A stretch of DNA of 64,000 nt, from the NCBI GenBank assembly GCA_039566865.1, contig CM076944.1, positions 15,460,501-15,524,500 on the forward strand, in the 5' to 3' direction. The notes beneath the pieces were generated by a model. That model had not been told where the DNA came from. It worked only from the letters and a program-made list of their open reading frames with translations, and did no database searches. Shown here piece by piece: positions 34,226 through 44,339 of the stretch. The position numbers and the translations under genes were made by a program. The stretch is from Aurelia coerulea. Lineage: Eukaryota; Cnidaria; Scyphozoa; Semaeostomeae; Ulmaridae. Numbering within the stretch: position 1 is the first letter of the stretch; each line of letters begins with the position of its first letter.

Positions 34226-34814
34226 CTAGAAGGAAAGGGAATATTTTTCACACGACAATAATAATTTCCATGATAACAATTAAATGATTAGCAAAATCTA
34301 CTCTTCGGACATCTTAATGTGAGATGGCTAAATATGACAAAGCTAGTATATAATTCAATGACTAAAATTTTTGTCAATTCAGTGACCAAAGTTTTCAAGA
34401 CTTTGAATAATTAAATCACCATGCCACAGAGATAGGGTTGGAAAAAGTACCCAAATTTAGATTTAAAATTAAATTTTAATATTATTTTCTGTGGTTCAGA
34501 AGGAGTTTTTCACCAAGATGCAAGAAATTTGAAACGAATTGAGCCATCCGTTGCGGAGAAAATATTTGTCAAAATTTCAAGAAATTCTATTGCATCGTGT
34601 TTAATCAATTTCAGTAAGAAATTGACCATTGTTGACAAAACATATCCAACTTAAAAACGCTGCTGTATCACACTTAGTACTCCGATTTGCAAAATCCTTT
34701 TTTAAAGTCAGTGGAGTCCATCTATACTCTCCTTGAAAAAGCATCTGTTAATTTTTGCAAACATCCGGGTAAATTTTTGAAAAAATTCAGACTATAACTA
34801 TTTTTGCAAATGTC
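34226..34814. other. AT-rich DNA, probably SLC35B1 intron
   Basis: A pyrimidine tract precedes the exon acceptor. No exon or repeat is recognised. Confidence 0.4.
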
Positions 34815-35330
34815 ATTCCATTCATTTCATTTCAACTTTTTTATCCATGGTAATCCACTCAATATTTACATACTGCTTTACAGGGAGCCATGTTACAGTA
34901 ATATTACAAGTAGATAATAACTAAATATATAACATAATCCTATTTAAAATAATCTTTGACAAAAAAAAGAAAGAAAAACGAAAAGAGTCATAGTTTGGCT
35001 TTATATTTGCTTCGAAAAGTGCGGAGCGATGAGGACGCCTTAACACCACTATCTAGGTCACTCCAGACCTTAGCCCTTCTGTAAGCAAACGATTTCTGAC
35101 CAGTTGATGTTCTTAGTAATGGTTATCTAAGGCCCGTTTTAGAGTTCCTCAGCTGACGGTTAGTAGCTTCAGATACACTTTGAAATATGTTTCTCAAGTT
35201 ATCAGGGACAAGGGCGTTAAGAGATTTATAGACCATCTTGCTAGTCTCAAAATCGATCAGTTCTCTGATAGTAAGCCAACCGAAATTCCTTATAAAAGGC
35301 AAAACTGAAGTTTCATAGGGCCTAAAGGGT
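34815..35330 (-). pseudogene. LINE ORF2 C-terminal fragment with 3' UTR
   Basis: The minus-strand frame (about 35300-34990) reads NFGWLTIRELIDFET, KMVYKSLN, LVPDNL and RRAKVWSDL, with an in-frame stop. This is the C-terminal block of CR1-like LINEs. The 3' UTR ends at 34815-34840 in TTCATTTCATTTCA, a LINE tail read on the other strand. Confidence 0.75.
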
Positions 35331-36015
35331 CATGTAGGTTTAAAAGTCGTTGATTTTCAACTTTAACGCTGAAAATAAAAGAATAGATGTCAACAGATGT
35401 CTTAGATATTGGTTTAGCCATTAAATTTGAAGTATTTTGTACATATTGACCAAAGATCTCGTGCAGAAGCGTACCAAAAATTTTCACAGAATTTTCACAT
35501 TTTTAACTCTTTTTCAGTACTTTCTCTCAATTTTGAATTCATGGAAAATTAGAAAAACTTAAAATCATCATAAATCCTAAATCAGTAGAGAAAAGTGATA
35601 CATTCTTCAAGAAAACGCAAGTCTGATATATCAAGAGATGCTGTAAATTGCTTGTAGGGAACATGAACGTATTTAGCTGATTATCTGACAAAAATAAATT
35701 ATTGTAGAATGCTTAAAAAAACTTTAACAAATTTCCTTGGGAAGCTCCAGATCTAATTCTTTATTGTATCAAAATTTTACCAGCATATCTTTGGAGTAAT
35801 TTTGATCTAAAAAGTGTTTCAATATTTTCTATTGCACCGTCAACAAAAATAAAATATTCTATTTCATGGTATCACAAACGAATGCGCATTAAACAAGGGT
35901 TGAAATAAAACAAGTGGATTGAAATAAGAGTTCCATCAATTTATAAAATAAAATAGATCCTTCTCAAACCACTCGTTTCCACTTAGAATCTTTGAAACTT
36001 TGTCAAAAAATTTTA
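35331..36015. other. Non-coding AT-rich DNA
   Basis: The largest frame, at 35290-35487 on the minus strand, has no family motif and overlaps LINE sequence. Nothing is supported. Confidence 0.4.
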
Positions 36016-36099
36016 TTTCCGCATTCCACTTTCCGTATTCCGCTTTTCGTATGCCGCTTTCCGGATTCCGCTTTCTCGATTCCGCTTCCAGATTCTGCA
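36016..36099 (+). repeat. 14-bp minisatellite, six units
   Basis: Units follow TTTCCG(N)ATTCCGC: tttccgcattccac, tttccgtattccgc, ttttcgtatgccgc, tttccggattccgc and so on. Each unit is about 14 bp with one to three changes. Confidence 0.85.
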
Positions 36100-37104
36100 C
36101 TTTAAAGATAGCCCTAAGCGAATGTATTTATTAAAATGTCATTATAGATGCTCTTAACTGTATTGGTTGCCAATATTCACTGGGTAAATGGCTCCCGAGA
36201 CACAAGAAAGAGCGGGCTTTGGGCCTATTTGCATACACGAATTTCTTTTATAAGAAACTAAGGTTCTTATAAAAACTGGTACGCAGTTTCTTAAATTTTT
36301 GGGCCATTTTACTACCAAAAGTTGCTTACGTGTTAGTTATATTTTTAATAATGGAAGTGCAGAGTTAATTTAGTTTTGCCAAAAAAAGGCTCACAAATTA
36401 CTTAGTAAGATTTCAAAATAAGTAAATAACATAATTCGCACTCAAAATAATGTCCAAATAGTTTCTATAACTGTACGGTGTCAAAAAATTTTGAGTTCGC
36501 TGGGAAAATTAAAACTGCAAATTAAAAAAGTTTCTTAGCTTTTTAATTCAGGTACGGTTTGCTTCTTAACTTTCGAAAAACTGAGCCTCCTGTTTCTATT
36601 GTTAGCTGTTTATTGTAAAAAATACTGATGTCTTTAATAGAACAACCCTTTTTATAAAGAAGGTTGTGATGTCATGTTTCAGATGTTTCATATTGTAACT
36701 AAAATCAGTATAAACTGTAAATCTGATTAGATGATCTATATTGCTCTGGAACAGTGCCATGTTGATATTCGACTTGGAGTAAGTCTATGTTCATATCAAC
36801 TGATAACAATGATTCCGAGTTATCATTTATCAAAGTGAGACACCAAACTGTCAATAGTGAAAACTACGACGAAATGGTAAGTCTAGTGTTCTCATGAAAG
36901 CACAACGATTACTTGTGCATAATTAAATATTTTGATTTAAATCAGTCAACAAAATTTTTACCAGATATTGGCACTGAATGCTTCTAATTGAAGCAACATG
37001 AGCAACAATATAAAAAGCGAAACGATTTTGAAGACAATTCCAGCATAGAAGATTTGGATACATTTTCCCCGAAACTGTAAATATCTAAAATATTTTGATT
37101 TCGA
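36100..37104. other. Non-coding DNA with one exon-like segment
   Basis: At about 36789-36876 (plus) an ATG opens a frame FISTDNNDSELSFIKVRHQ that ends at ATG|GTAAGT, a good donor. It has no homology I recognise and no clear partner exon, so I keep it only as exon-like. Confidence 0.3.
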
Positions 37105-37345
37105 TGTAACCTACCACAAGCGTACCCTTGTCGAAGAATGCCCGCTTTGTAAGCGAGAGACCGTGGATTCAAATCCCGGCAGAGTCAGACCAAAGGTTTG
37201 AAAGATGGTGCACGGCTTCTCTCTGCTTAGCACTCATAATGAAGAGTTTTCAGACCAGGGACTGGACTCGCGCCCACCCCTCCCTTCGGACTGGAGCGAA
37301 AGACAGAGGAGCCATCGGGTCGTCTCCTACGGCTGTCAACCAATT
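37105..37345 (+). mobile_element. tRNA-derived SINE, tRNA-Thr(TGT)-like head
   Basis: The segment CCCGCTTTGTAAGCGAG forms an anticodon arm with one mismatch and a TTTGTAA loop (anticodon TGT). It is followed by a B box GGATTCAAATCC. The acceptor stem does not close and the A box is degraded, so this is not a working tRNA gene. A GC-rich body follows up to TCGTCTCCTACGGCTG. Boundaries are approximate. Confidence 0.65.
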
Positions 37346-37599
37346 TACCACCATTTACTTTCACCTAAGAATCCTTCAAAACATGGTTTAAGTTCACCAC
37401 ATCTGCGAATCTTTTCTCCTTAAGATAATGAAAGTATGAGGGAAAACGTGGAAGTCAATCTTAATTGTCTGAAATTAAAGCAGAAAGATTTAGTCAACAA
37501 AACAAAATTTTAGACAATAACATACTTGAGCAGTGCTTAATCGCAACAACTGCGCAAAAAATAGTCACAAAATCTGATCAGGAGCTTCAAGACTATCTC

Positions 37600-37711
<112 letters not shown>

Positions 37712-37725
37712 AGCATTGTCTCAAA

Positions 37726-38043
37726 TTCATATTCCCTTGATCATTTGTTCACAATAACACACGATTTTCTGTTCCCAAGTTCATTCTTGAAGGAGAAGCC
37801 GTCTGATGTCAATTTCGTGTTCCATTGATCATTAGTTCACAATAACACATGTTCCTGAATTCCGGTAGTCCCAAATATCATTATCTCAACTTCGTGTTCC
37901 CTTGATCATTAGTTCACAACAACACATGTTCCTGAATTCCGGTAGTCCCAAATATCATTATCTCAAATTCGTATTCCCTTGATCATTTGTTCACAATAAC
38001 ACACAATTTTTTGTCCCAAGATCATTCTTGGAGGAGAAGCCAA
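37726..38043 (+). repeat. Tandem repeat, four units of about 77-88 bp
   Basis: Units begin at 37726, 37814, 37891 and 37968 with TTCRTATTCCCTTGATCATT then GTTCACAA.AACACA. The middle two are nearly identical. The outer two share a variant ending in 'tcattcttgaaggagaagcc'. The array lies between the GAT tract and the helicase gene. Confidence 0.85.
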
Positions 38044-38129
38044 TTTCGTTAGTGATGGTAGGAACCATGTTCCATTGTTCCTCTTTCCTTTGGGCATCAT
38101 CATAGCTTTAAAGGGAAGCCAAACATGTT

Positions 38130-38521
38130 TGTCTTCTCAGTTGATCGGTTTCTCAATAAAGTCAACATGCTACGAAATCCAGGCGAGCTTTCCTTGCTAA
38201 ATCGATTACCGGCAAAGCGGCTGTCATCGAAGAGGATATGCAATTCACTCAGAGTGAACATTTTGCCTCTGGTGAGTACTACAAAAAGCTTATTTTTGCT
38301 TTTGCTATTCTTTTAGTCTTTAGTCTGACGATTTGCTGTGGCCAATTTAGCTGTAGCTCCTGGACTGGATTTCTTTTTCAAAGCCTTACATTTCCTTTCA
38401 TCTTTTTATGAAAATAGGTGATGAACAACACTGCTGCTATGAGTTGCCGTGCGATATGGCGGGCAGATGATAGAAACCTTGCGAAAGACCTCATCGTATC
38501 CAAACGCATGTCCATGGATGA
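38130..38521 (+). other. Probable 5' exon remains of the SF3 helicase gene
   Basis: A frame RRAFLAKSITGKAAVIEED ending EHFASG reaches a donor TCTG|GTGAGT at 38272. A candidate acceptor ATAG lies at about 38413-38416. The frame after it (DEQHCCYELPCDMAGR) ends in a stop. A second frame (DRNLAKDLIVSKRMSMDDALAQ) then reads on to the A7 run near 38532-38538 and soon stops at 38560, and the helicase frame continues from 38522 in a third. The text looks coding-like, but two frame changes are needed, so this is either decayed or more finely spliced than I can see. Confidence 0.4.
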
Positions 38522-41095
38522 TGCACTGGCACAAAAAAAGGGATCCATTTCTTTATATCTGCACTAACTGGCACGAACACCAATGCTAGAGAATCAAGAC
38601 AGGGCGAACAAAATCCGGAAGCGACCGAAAAAGAAGAGCTAACACAAGCTGGGCAGTCGATTGAAGCTACAGAGAACAGCGAAAAAGAAATTCTGTCTGA
38701 CAAGTCAGAAGCTGAAGATGAAGAAGAGAAACCGCTGATAGTTACCTCATTTTTTAACCCTGGAGTGGCATACTTTGTGGCTTACAGTCCCTTAGAAGAC
38801 TGCAGCGTTGAGTCGATAGTACGATTGCTTCACAACGAAGACACCGAAGCAAATGTTAAAAGCATCAACACACGTGTGTCATTTGCAGAGGAAGAAAAGG
38901 CCACAGCAAGATTGGCAAAAGAACTTTCCGTGGTTGTGAAAGATCACAAGAACTTTGCTGTGCGACAACTGGCATCTGATTCAGCACGCTTCTGCTATAC
39001 TAAGAAAATAGCCTCCATTGCAACTCATTGGACAAGAGATAAAGTGGAACGGGCATTTGAGAATGGTGAGACACCAACCCAAATGGCAAAGAAGTATCAA
39101 ACACATGTGCGGATAGTTGTTGTCAACCCAAATGTATTAGAAGACGTGAGGCGAGCAGCTCTCCAGTTGGACAAAGATGGTCTTCAATTTCGGCTGGTAG
39201 AACTTGTAAAAGAGAATGCAACAGCGCCTATGGTCGCCCAGCCAAGTTCTGACCTATTTATGACGATTGAAAGGCTAAACCATGCCATGCAGAAATTCCA
39301 GCATATCCTGTACAAAGGCAGCGTATATGGCATGCCGAAAGCAGCCAGATTTACCTATGTTGAGATGATGACAGTGGAGAAATACCTAAACAAGATGCTT
39401 GCAAGTAAAGTCATGAGGGAAGGTATTGGAAAGCACATGGGAAATCTGATAAAGATGATGTCAACAGATGCATGCGAGATCTTCAAGCAGATGACAATTG
39501 ATTTCAATTTGATTGAGGTTAAGGATGGTATGTTCTTTGACATTCGTAAGCGTAAATTCATCGAATGTCCATTGGGGCCGGAGCAGAAAGGCACCATTTC
39601 TCCACGCATGTTCATAGATTTCGATAGCAAATTGGAAAGTGATGCAAAGTATTTCAAGGAGGGAATCATGAATTCATTTGAGGAGGATCAGGAACGTGCA
39701 ATGTTTCTCAACAAATTTTACCAGTGCCTAATGGCACACAAGATGCCCCATAAAATCAGGAAGCTGGTGGTCTTTGGACCAAAAGATTCTGGCAAAACCA
39801 GCTGGCTGAATGTTTTGTTGGGAGTCATCCCTTCAAAAAGGGTAGCAGCAATCACCAGCGAGAAGCAAATTGCTGCGTCTATGATTGACGAGAACACGGA
39901 GCTAGTCTTCATGGATGAATGGTCAGAAAATACCCTAAATTCTGACATGGCAAAAACTGTGCTGCAAGGCGGAATGATGGTGAAGTCAATAAAACACCAA
40001 TCTCCGTCAATTGTCGACAACTCCAGTCCCTTCTACATAACAACAAATTGCGTACCACATTTCGGAATCGAGGAGGAGAACGTTCGAAGACGTATCACTT
40101 GTTTCGAAACAGAGTCCTTGCCATCTACTGTAGTCGGGGCAGACAAATGGATGCGCAAAAACTCCATGGCGTGCATTCGCTGGATGGCCAGTGAGATTAC
40201 GAAGTATCGGGACTTCATAGAACCGGAAGAGCTGTGGTACGAGGAACAAATTCAAAAAGAGAGTGAAGATCCCGACTTTGCAAACGGTGGAGGTAAAGAC
40301 CTCCTCGATATAAAGACACTAGAAGACCTACAAGAAGCAGATGTGTCATCAGGTGTAAGAATCATGGCTGCTGAAGAGCCGAATTACATCGCTCCGGTAT
40401 GCTTCATTCATCCGGACCTGCAAGCAGACGCAGTGGAAATTTCAAATCAGGCATCAACTGAGCTGGAAGAGGAGGATCGTCTCCTTGGTCTGCTTGACAA
40501 TTTGCAAGAAACGTCTGTCACAGACAACAGCAATACAGCAATCCACCAAGTACAGTCAAATTTGTTGCAGCAAACAAATGATTTACCGACGACATCCAAT
40601 GAGGAAGTTGCAACAAGGTATGTAAGTAGCTGCCAGTATCAACCATTAAACGAAGGAGAAGAATCTGATGATGAGATACCATGTGCACAGCCAGAACAAA
40701 CTGCAGAGTTAAACAGCTACAGTTTTTACCGGCAAGTAAAATGCCAGCTCGACAATTCCTTCTTTGAAAAACGTCCCCTCACCTATACACACAAATGTAT
40801 AGCAAAAGCAAGACTGGAACGAGAAGAGATGCCATCACACATTGCAGAAAGTTGGCACCTCGCTATGGGTGAGTTCGGCAACATCAACAGTGAAGAGCTC
40901 TTTGATAAATATCCCCACATAATCGATGTGATACAGAATCTTCGGGAAAAAATAGGTATACGTTTAGTAAGGAGTAGCCCTGCCAGCCAAGGTGAGCCGG
41001 TGTTTGTTGCTGCAAGAAGATTAAGGGAAACAAAACGCTCGCTAGAAGACATAGCAGAAACCTCCCAGCCAAAGAAGACAAAGCACAAAAATTGA
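38522..41095 (+). CDS. Superfamily 3 helicase-like replication protein, 5' end undefined
   Basis: The frame is open from a stop at 38519 to TGA at 41093-41095. The first in-frame ATG lies well inside it, so the true start is probably in an upstream exon. Residues below are counted from 38765. The N-terminal third is mixed alpha/beta without a recognised nuclease motif. Residues 255-335 resemble the region before the ATPase in D5-like helicases. Then come Walker A GPKDSGKT (338-345), Walker B ELVFMDEW (379-386), motif C FYITTN (423-428) and an arginine-finger block NVRRRI (439-444), the full SF3 set. The acidic middle-to-C-terminal region ends in basic PKKTKHK, a likely nuclear signal. SF3 enzymes unwind origins in small viruses, phages and plasmids. 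The tail-to-tail neighbour encodes a tyrosine recombinase. It is not a LINE or host gene that I recognise. Confidence 0.85.
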   Translation, partial: CTGTKKGIHFFISALTGTNTNARESRQGEQNPEATEKEELTQAGQSIEATENSEKEILSDKSEAEDEEEKPLIVTSFFNPGVAYFVAYSPLEDCSVESIVRLLHNEDTEANVKSINTRVSFAEEEKATARLAKELSVVVKDHKNFAVRQLASDSARFCYTKKIASIATHWTRDKVERAFENGETPTQMAKKYQTHVRIVVVNPNVLEDVRRAALQLDKDGLQFRLVELVKENATAPMVAQPSSDLFMTIERLNHAMQKFQHILYKGSVYGMPKAARFTYVEMMTVEKYLNKMLASKVMREGIGKHMGNLIKMMSTDACEIFKQMTIDFNLIEVKDGMFFDIRKRKFIECPLGPEQKGTISPRMFIDFDSKLESDAKYFKEGIMNSFEEDQERAMFLNKFYQCLMAHKMPHKIRKLVVFGPKDSGKTSWLNVLLGVIPSKRVAAITSEKQIAASMIDENTELVFMDEWSENTLNSDMAKTVLQGGMMVKSIKHQSPSIVDNSSPFYITTNCVPHFGIEEENVRRRITCFETESLPSTVVGADKWMRKNSMACIRWMASEITKYRDFIEPEELWYEEQIQKESEDPDFANGGGKDLLDIKTLEDLQEADVSSGVRIMAAEEPNYIAPVCFIHPDLQADAVEISNQASTELEEEDRLLGLLDNLQETSVTDNSNTAIHQVQSNLLQQTNDLPTTSNEEVATRYVSSCQYQPLNEGEESDDEIPCAQPEQTAELNSYSFYRQVKCQLDNSFFEKRPLTYTHKCIAKARLEREEMPSHIAESWHLAMGEFGNINSEELFDKYPHIIDVIQNLREKIGIRLVRSSPASQGEPVFVAARRLRETKRSLEDIAETSQPKKTKHKN

Positions 41096-41272
41096 CTCTT
41101 TTGAGTAAACACCGATGAGTGACAACAAAATTAAACATTTGTTGCGTTAAATATACATATGATTGTATTCCGTCCATAATTGTTATGATTGTATTCGTAT
41201 TTCTGAAAGAATTCAGAAAAACAGCTGTCTACAGTTCATGATGTGTGAATTCTCCTCCATGTCACATAATTT

Positions 41273-41760
41273 AACGGCAAAGGCAAATGACCAAGTATTT
41301 TGGCGCGCAATTTGAAATAGTTTTGAACACCTCCATGCTGTCCATGAAATCGTTGGCTTTGGTTGGGCTCATTCCAGTTGAAGCCAATGGTGAGCCAATG
41401 GTAGAACAATAGAGAACAAAAGAAGCCCACTGAGCCCACGGTTTTATGGATGAAAGTTATTCTAAATGCGGGGTAACATTCCTGCACTTCCTATTAATCA
41501 ACTGCGGAGGCAGATCATTACGTCATATGGCACTGGTGTCAAAGGCATGCTAAAATGACCAAGTGTTTTGGCGCGCAATTTGAAATAATTTTGAATACTT
41601 CTATGCTGTCCATGAAATCGTTGGCTTGGGTTGGGCTCATTCCAGTTGAAGCCAATGGTGAGCCAATGGTAGAACAATAGAGAACAAAAGAAGCCCACTG
41701 AGCCCACTGAGCCCACGGTTTTATGGATGAAAGTAATTTTAGAACTTCAAAAGAATTCTC
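41273..41760 (-). repeat. Two tandem ~268-bp repeats between helicase and recombinase genes
   Basis: Units start with CCAAGT(A/G)TTTTGGCGCGCAA at 41291 and 41559. Each contains CCAATGGTGAGCCAATGGTAG and AGAAGCCCACTGAGCCCACG. Read on the minus strand they are about 80 percent similar by eye to the 249-bp units at 44340 and 50953, which run in the opposite direction. Confidence 0.85.
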
Positions 41761-41882
41761 CCTGCAAAATCACATCGGAACAGGGCATTGCATATAAACA
41801 AGAGTCAGATTTGAAATTGCTTTCAATTCATCAATGTTCAACTTTTAAAATTTCCAATTGTCAACAGCAATTATCTAAATAA

Positions 41883-43192
41883 TTAGAAAAGATTTCGTCC
41901 AGTATCTCTTTTATATAAGTCCTGAAACTGGGTTGTCCTTGCTCTTCGCAATAGGGCGTTTCTTGTACGTCCTTCCGCAAAATTCAAGCTTGTATCTGAA
42001 AGAATCTTTACCCATTTTCCAAGACCATGCTTCTTGATTCCTTTTAGTAACTGATTATCCTCGAATGCACTAAACAAGACCATGCAGTCGGTAGCTGATT
42101 TAGCACCTGACTTTGGTATTTTAGGATTTCTCGACCTCGTGCTGCTGCAGATGCCTTGTGCATCCACACCATTCTGCTCAGTCTCTTTGTCCAAAAGTGC
42201 GGTATGTGCAGTGTGGATGTCTTCCGTGTCCAAATTTCCCTCTGTCTCGTAGCTTGTGGCCAAAGTTTCCAAAGATTTATCCATGCTCCTTCCTTGCTCA
42301 CCACGCAGTTTCTTTAGGCAGTCGTTACCTCTCTCAGCCACGTCGCGAGAGCGCTTTTTCCGGTAATGGATCTTTGCAACGTTTGATGTGTGTTTCTGGT
42401 CCTGGGATACGATGTCTCGTTCTTCTGCATCCAAAACATCAGTGCTCTCTGTTTCTATGATTTGTCTGTAGCGTGTTGGGTGCACATACTTTCCAATAGC
42501 GTCATGAACGAGAATTCCCATAGCTTGGTCTAATTTGAGGAACTGCCCACCGCTTCTGTTTACAAGAAGAAAGTCGCAATGGGGCTTTAGGTGTGGCCAG
42601 ACGTACTCAATGTAGTCACTCAGTATTTTCATGCTTATGTCATCTATGACAAGGGAGTCAAACGTATGCTTCCCGGCTGTTTTGAACGTCTTCTGATCTA
42701 CGAAACCTCCATTTGCGGCAGCTGATGTAACCATGGATACTGTGAGGAACTGATACGTCATGGGCCGGGTTCCTTTCACCCTCAAGAAAAGATACGTTGC
42801 AATGAATCTCGTTGCAAATGTCAATTGTGACGGGGTAATATTGATCGATCCCTCCTTGCAGTCTTTCAATAGGTTCTTGTACCGTTCAATATGAAATGGT
42901 ATCACTTGTTGCAGTTCCGTCATCGTCGCCCAGTGCCCTTTTCTCCGCAAGGTATCTATATCAAGCTCTTCACTCCAGCGAACTCTCATTTTCTTTGCAA
43001 CACATTTACGAGCTCTTTTTAGCAGCGCCACTGCCACAATGAAATTATTGAGGCTATTGCTGTCGATGCCTTTGAATTTCCGATATTCTACCATTTCCAG
43101 TAAAGCGTTTATGTAGCTGACATGTCCGGCGTGTCCGATACTTTCATCTTTCGTTATGTGATCTAAGAAGTTAGCAAGAAATTCCATTGAGC
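41883..43192 (-). CDS. Tyrosine recombinase, catalytic part with C-terminal Myb/SANT-like domain
   Basis: 434 codons from the ATG at 43187; coding probably starts at 43192 after an AG acceptor. Residues 1-110 look like a helical core-binding domain. Catalytic residues follow the family order: R141 in GTRPMTY, a candidate lysine at 166-173, H236 and R239 in HPTRYR, H266 in QKHTS and Y275 in KIHYRK. The H266 to Y275 spacing of nine is the classic one. A basic linker follows. Residues 372-417 (FSAFEDNQLLKGIKKHGLGKW to RTRNALLRRA) resemble a Myb/SANT DNA-binding fold like that of telobox proteins. Such enzymes cut and rejoin DNA through the tyrosine, as in Cryptons and DIRS elements. The helicase gene faces it across 790 bp of repeats. 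Confidence 0.87.
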
Positions 43193-43590
43193 CTAGATAA
43201 ATGAATTTATTAACAGTACAATAGGAAACTATTTTGTAGCAGCATTGTTAAGCTCTTAAGGGAATACTGTTGCACGCTCTCCGTGAGGCGTGCTTAGTAG
43301 GCAAATATAAAAAGCTCTTCAAGGCGTGGAGAATCACAGGTCGATAGCAAGTACTTTTATGTAAGATATAGGATCCCTCCCGCCCATCCCCTCCCTGTTT
43401 GCAGAGATTCAGGTTAGTTTCAGGCTACATGTATCAAATGAATGTACGAGTGATAGGAATAATGTGCTTTCCGTGTTTGCTCTATTTTGGCACACCTATA
43501 TACAATCTTGCTAGACTGACCTCACTACTATCTGTGTATTGTAGTTTAGTTAATAAATAAAGTTATTTTCGGTTGAATGCAATGAATTAG
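43193..43590 (-). other. Interruption of the recombinase gene: intron or insertion
   Basis: The two recombinase halves abut well if DYYF (ending at 43591) is joined to GSMEF. The right side has an AG acceptor, but there is no GT at the expected donor. TCTA occurs at both borders (after TATTATTT on the left half, before GG on the right half). Joining at TCTA would keep the frame through DYYFLGSMEF, so a roughly 400-bp insertion with a 4-bp duplication is as likely as an intron. Confidence 0.5.
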
Positions 43591-44097
43591 AAAATAATAG
43601 TCAATTTTTTCACTTGTAAGTCTATCGGTAGGATTCTCCGACAGACAATAACGTAGGAATTTTAGGGCACGTGATGATATCTGATTTGCATGCGCCTCGG
43701 TGCGTCCTCCACCACTGCAACTACACATCCAGCGTATGAAATGCTCAGAAAATGCAATATCCTCGCAGACAGCTCCATTACTGCTCAACTGACTTGAGTT
43801 GCCATTTACCAGACTGTCTTCCTGGTCTTTGCCTTTTTCACAAACCACATCACTTGGGTATTTATCGAAGTAATAGAACCAAGGGTGGATTGTCTGAATA
43901 TGTTTTCTGCATCCTCTCTCGCTACGGAATCTTTCATGATCACACTCGCTGACTGGGCAAGGACACACCCCATCCTTATCCTTTTTCAAGTGCAATCGCC
44001 TCTTTATCTTTGCAGCGCCTTGTAAGGCTTTCCAGTTCTTAGTCGTCTTGTCGGCCATCTGCCATCGCTGATATTTAGGCACAACTAGGTCATTCAT
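43591..44097 (-). CDS. Tyrosine recombinase, N-terminal part with C2H2-like finger
   Basis: It starts at ATG 44097 (MNDLVVPKYQRW). Residues 1-45 are basic (TTKNWKALQG, KRRLHLKKDKDG). Next is a finger of the form CPVSEC...H....H (C-x4-C-x11-H-x4-H) followed by PWFYYFDKYP. After an acidic linker, SEHFIRWMCSCSGGGRTEAHANQIS to LKFLRYCL reads like the start of the core-binding domain, which continues in the downstream part at 43192. The frame runs on to a stop at 43546, but the natural junction is near 43591. I infer that both parts form one protein of about 600 residues. Confidence 0.75.
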
Positions 44098-44339
44098 GGA
44101 TCAAACCCATTCCTTTTATACATTATTCAGCCCCAAGGGGTACAGAATATTAGAACAGCGTGAATGTTGGAACTTGAGAACGAATCTGATTCCTTCCCAC
44201 GAGAGTAGCTTGTTGAAAAACAAAGACTCCCTTGAGCATACTACAAATACTACTTCAAAAGTATCTCATCTCCCGTGGGTATTGAATAGGAATGCTTCCA
44301 ATCAGACATGACCATTCACACGATCGAATACATTCTCTT

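Noticed and set aside
37120..37200. A functional tRNA-Thr gene
   Set aside because: The anticodon arm is good, but the A box is degraded and the acceptor stem is absent, so a SINE head is the better reading.
38765..38767. GTG as the helicase start codon
   Set aside because: GTG starts are not credible for a eukaryotic nuclear gene, and the same frame is open for 81 further codons upstream with an acidic, coding-like composition.
38522..41095. Assigning the helicase to a parvovirus-, papillomavirus- or circovirus-derived insert
   Set aside because: SF3 motifs are shared by many replicons; I see no HUH nuclease motif, no capsid gene and no viral gene order, so a viral label is not justified from the sequence.
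41883..44097. Treating the recombinase as the missing gene of the DIRS/Ngaro-type element at 44649-50949
   Set aside because: It lies outside that element's A1 end, is in the opposite orientation, and is separated by 249-bp repeats that belong to the surrounding locus.
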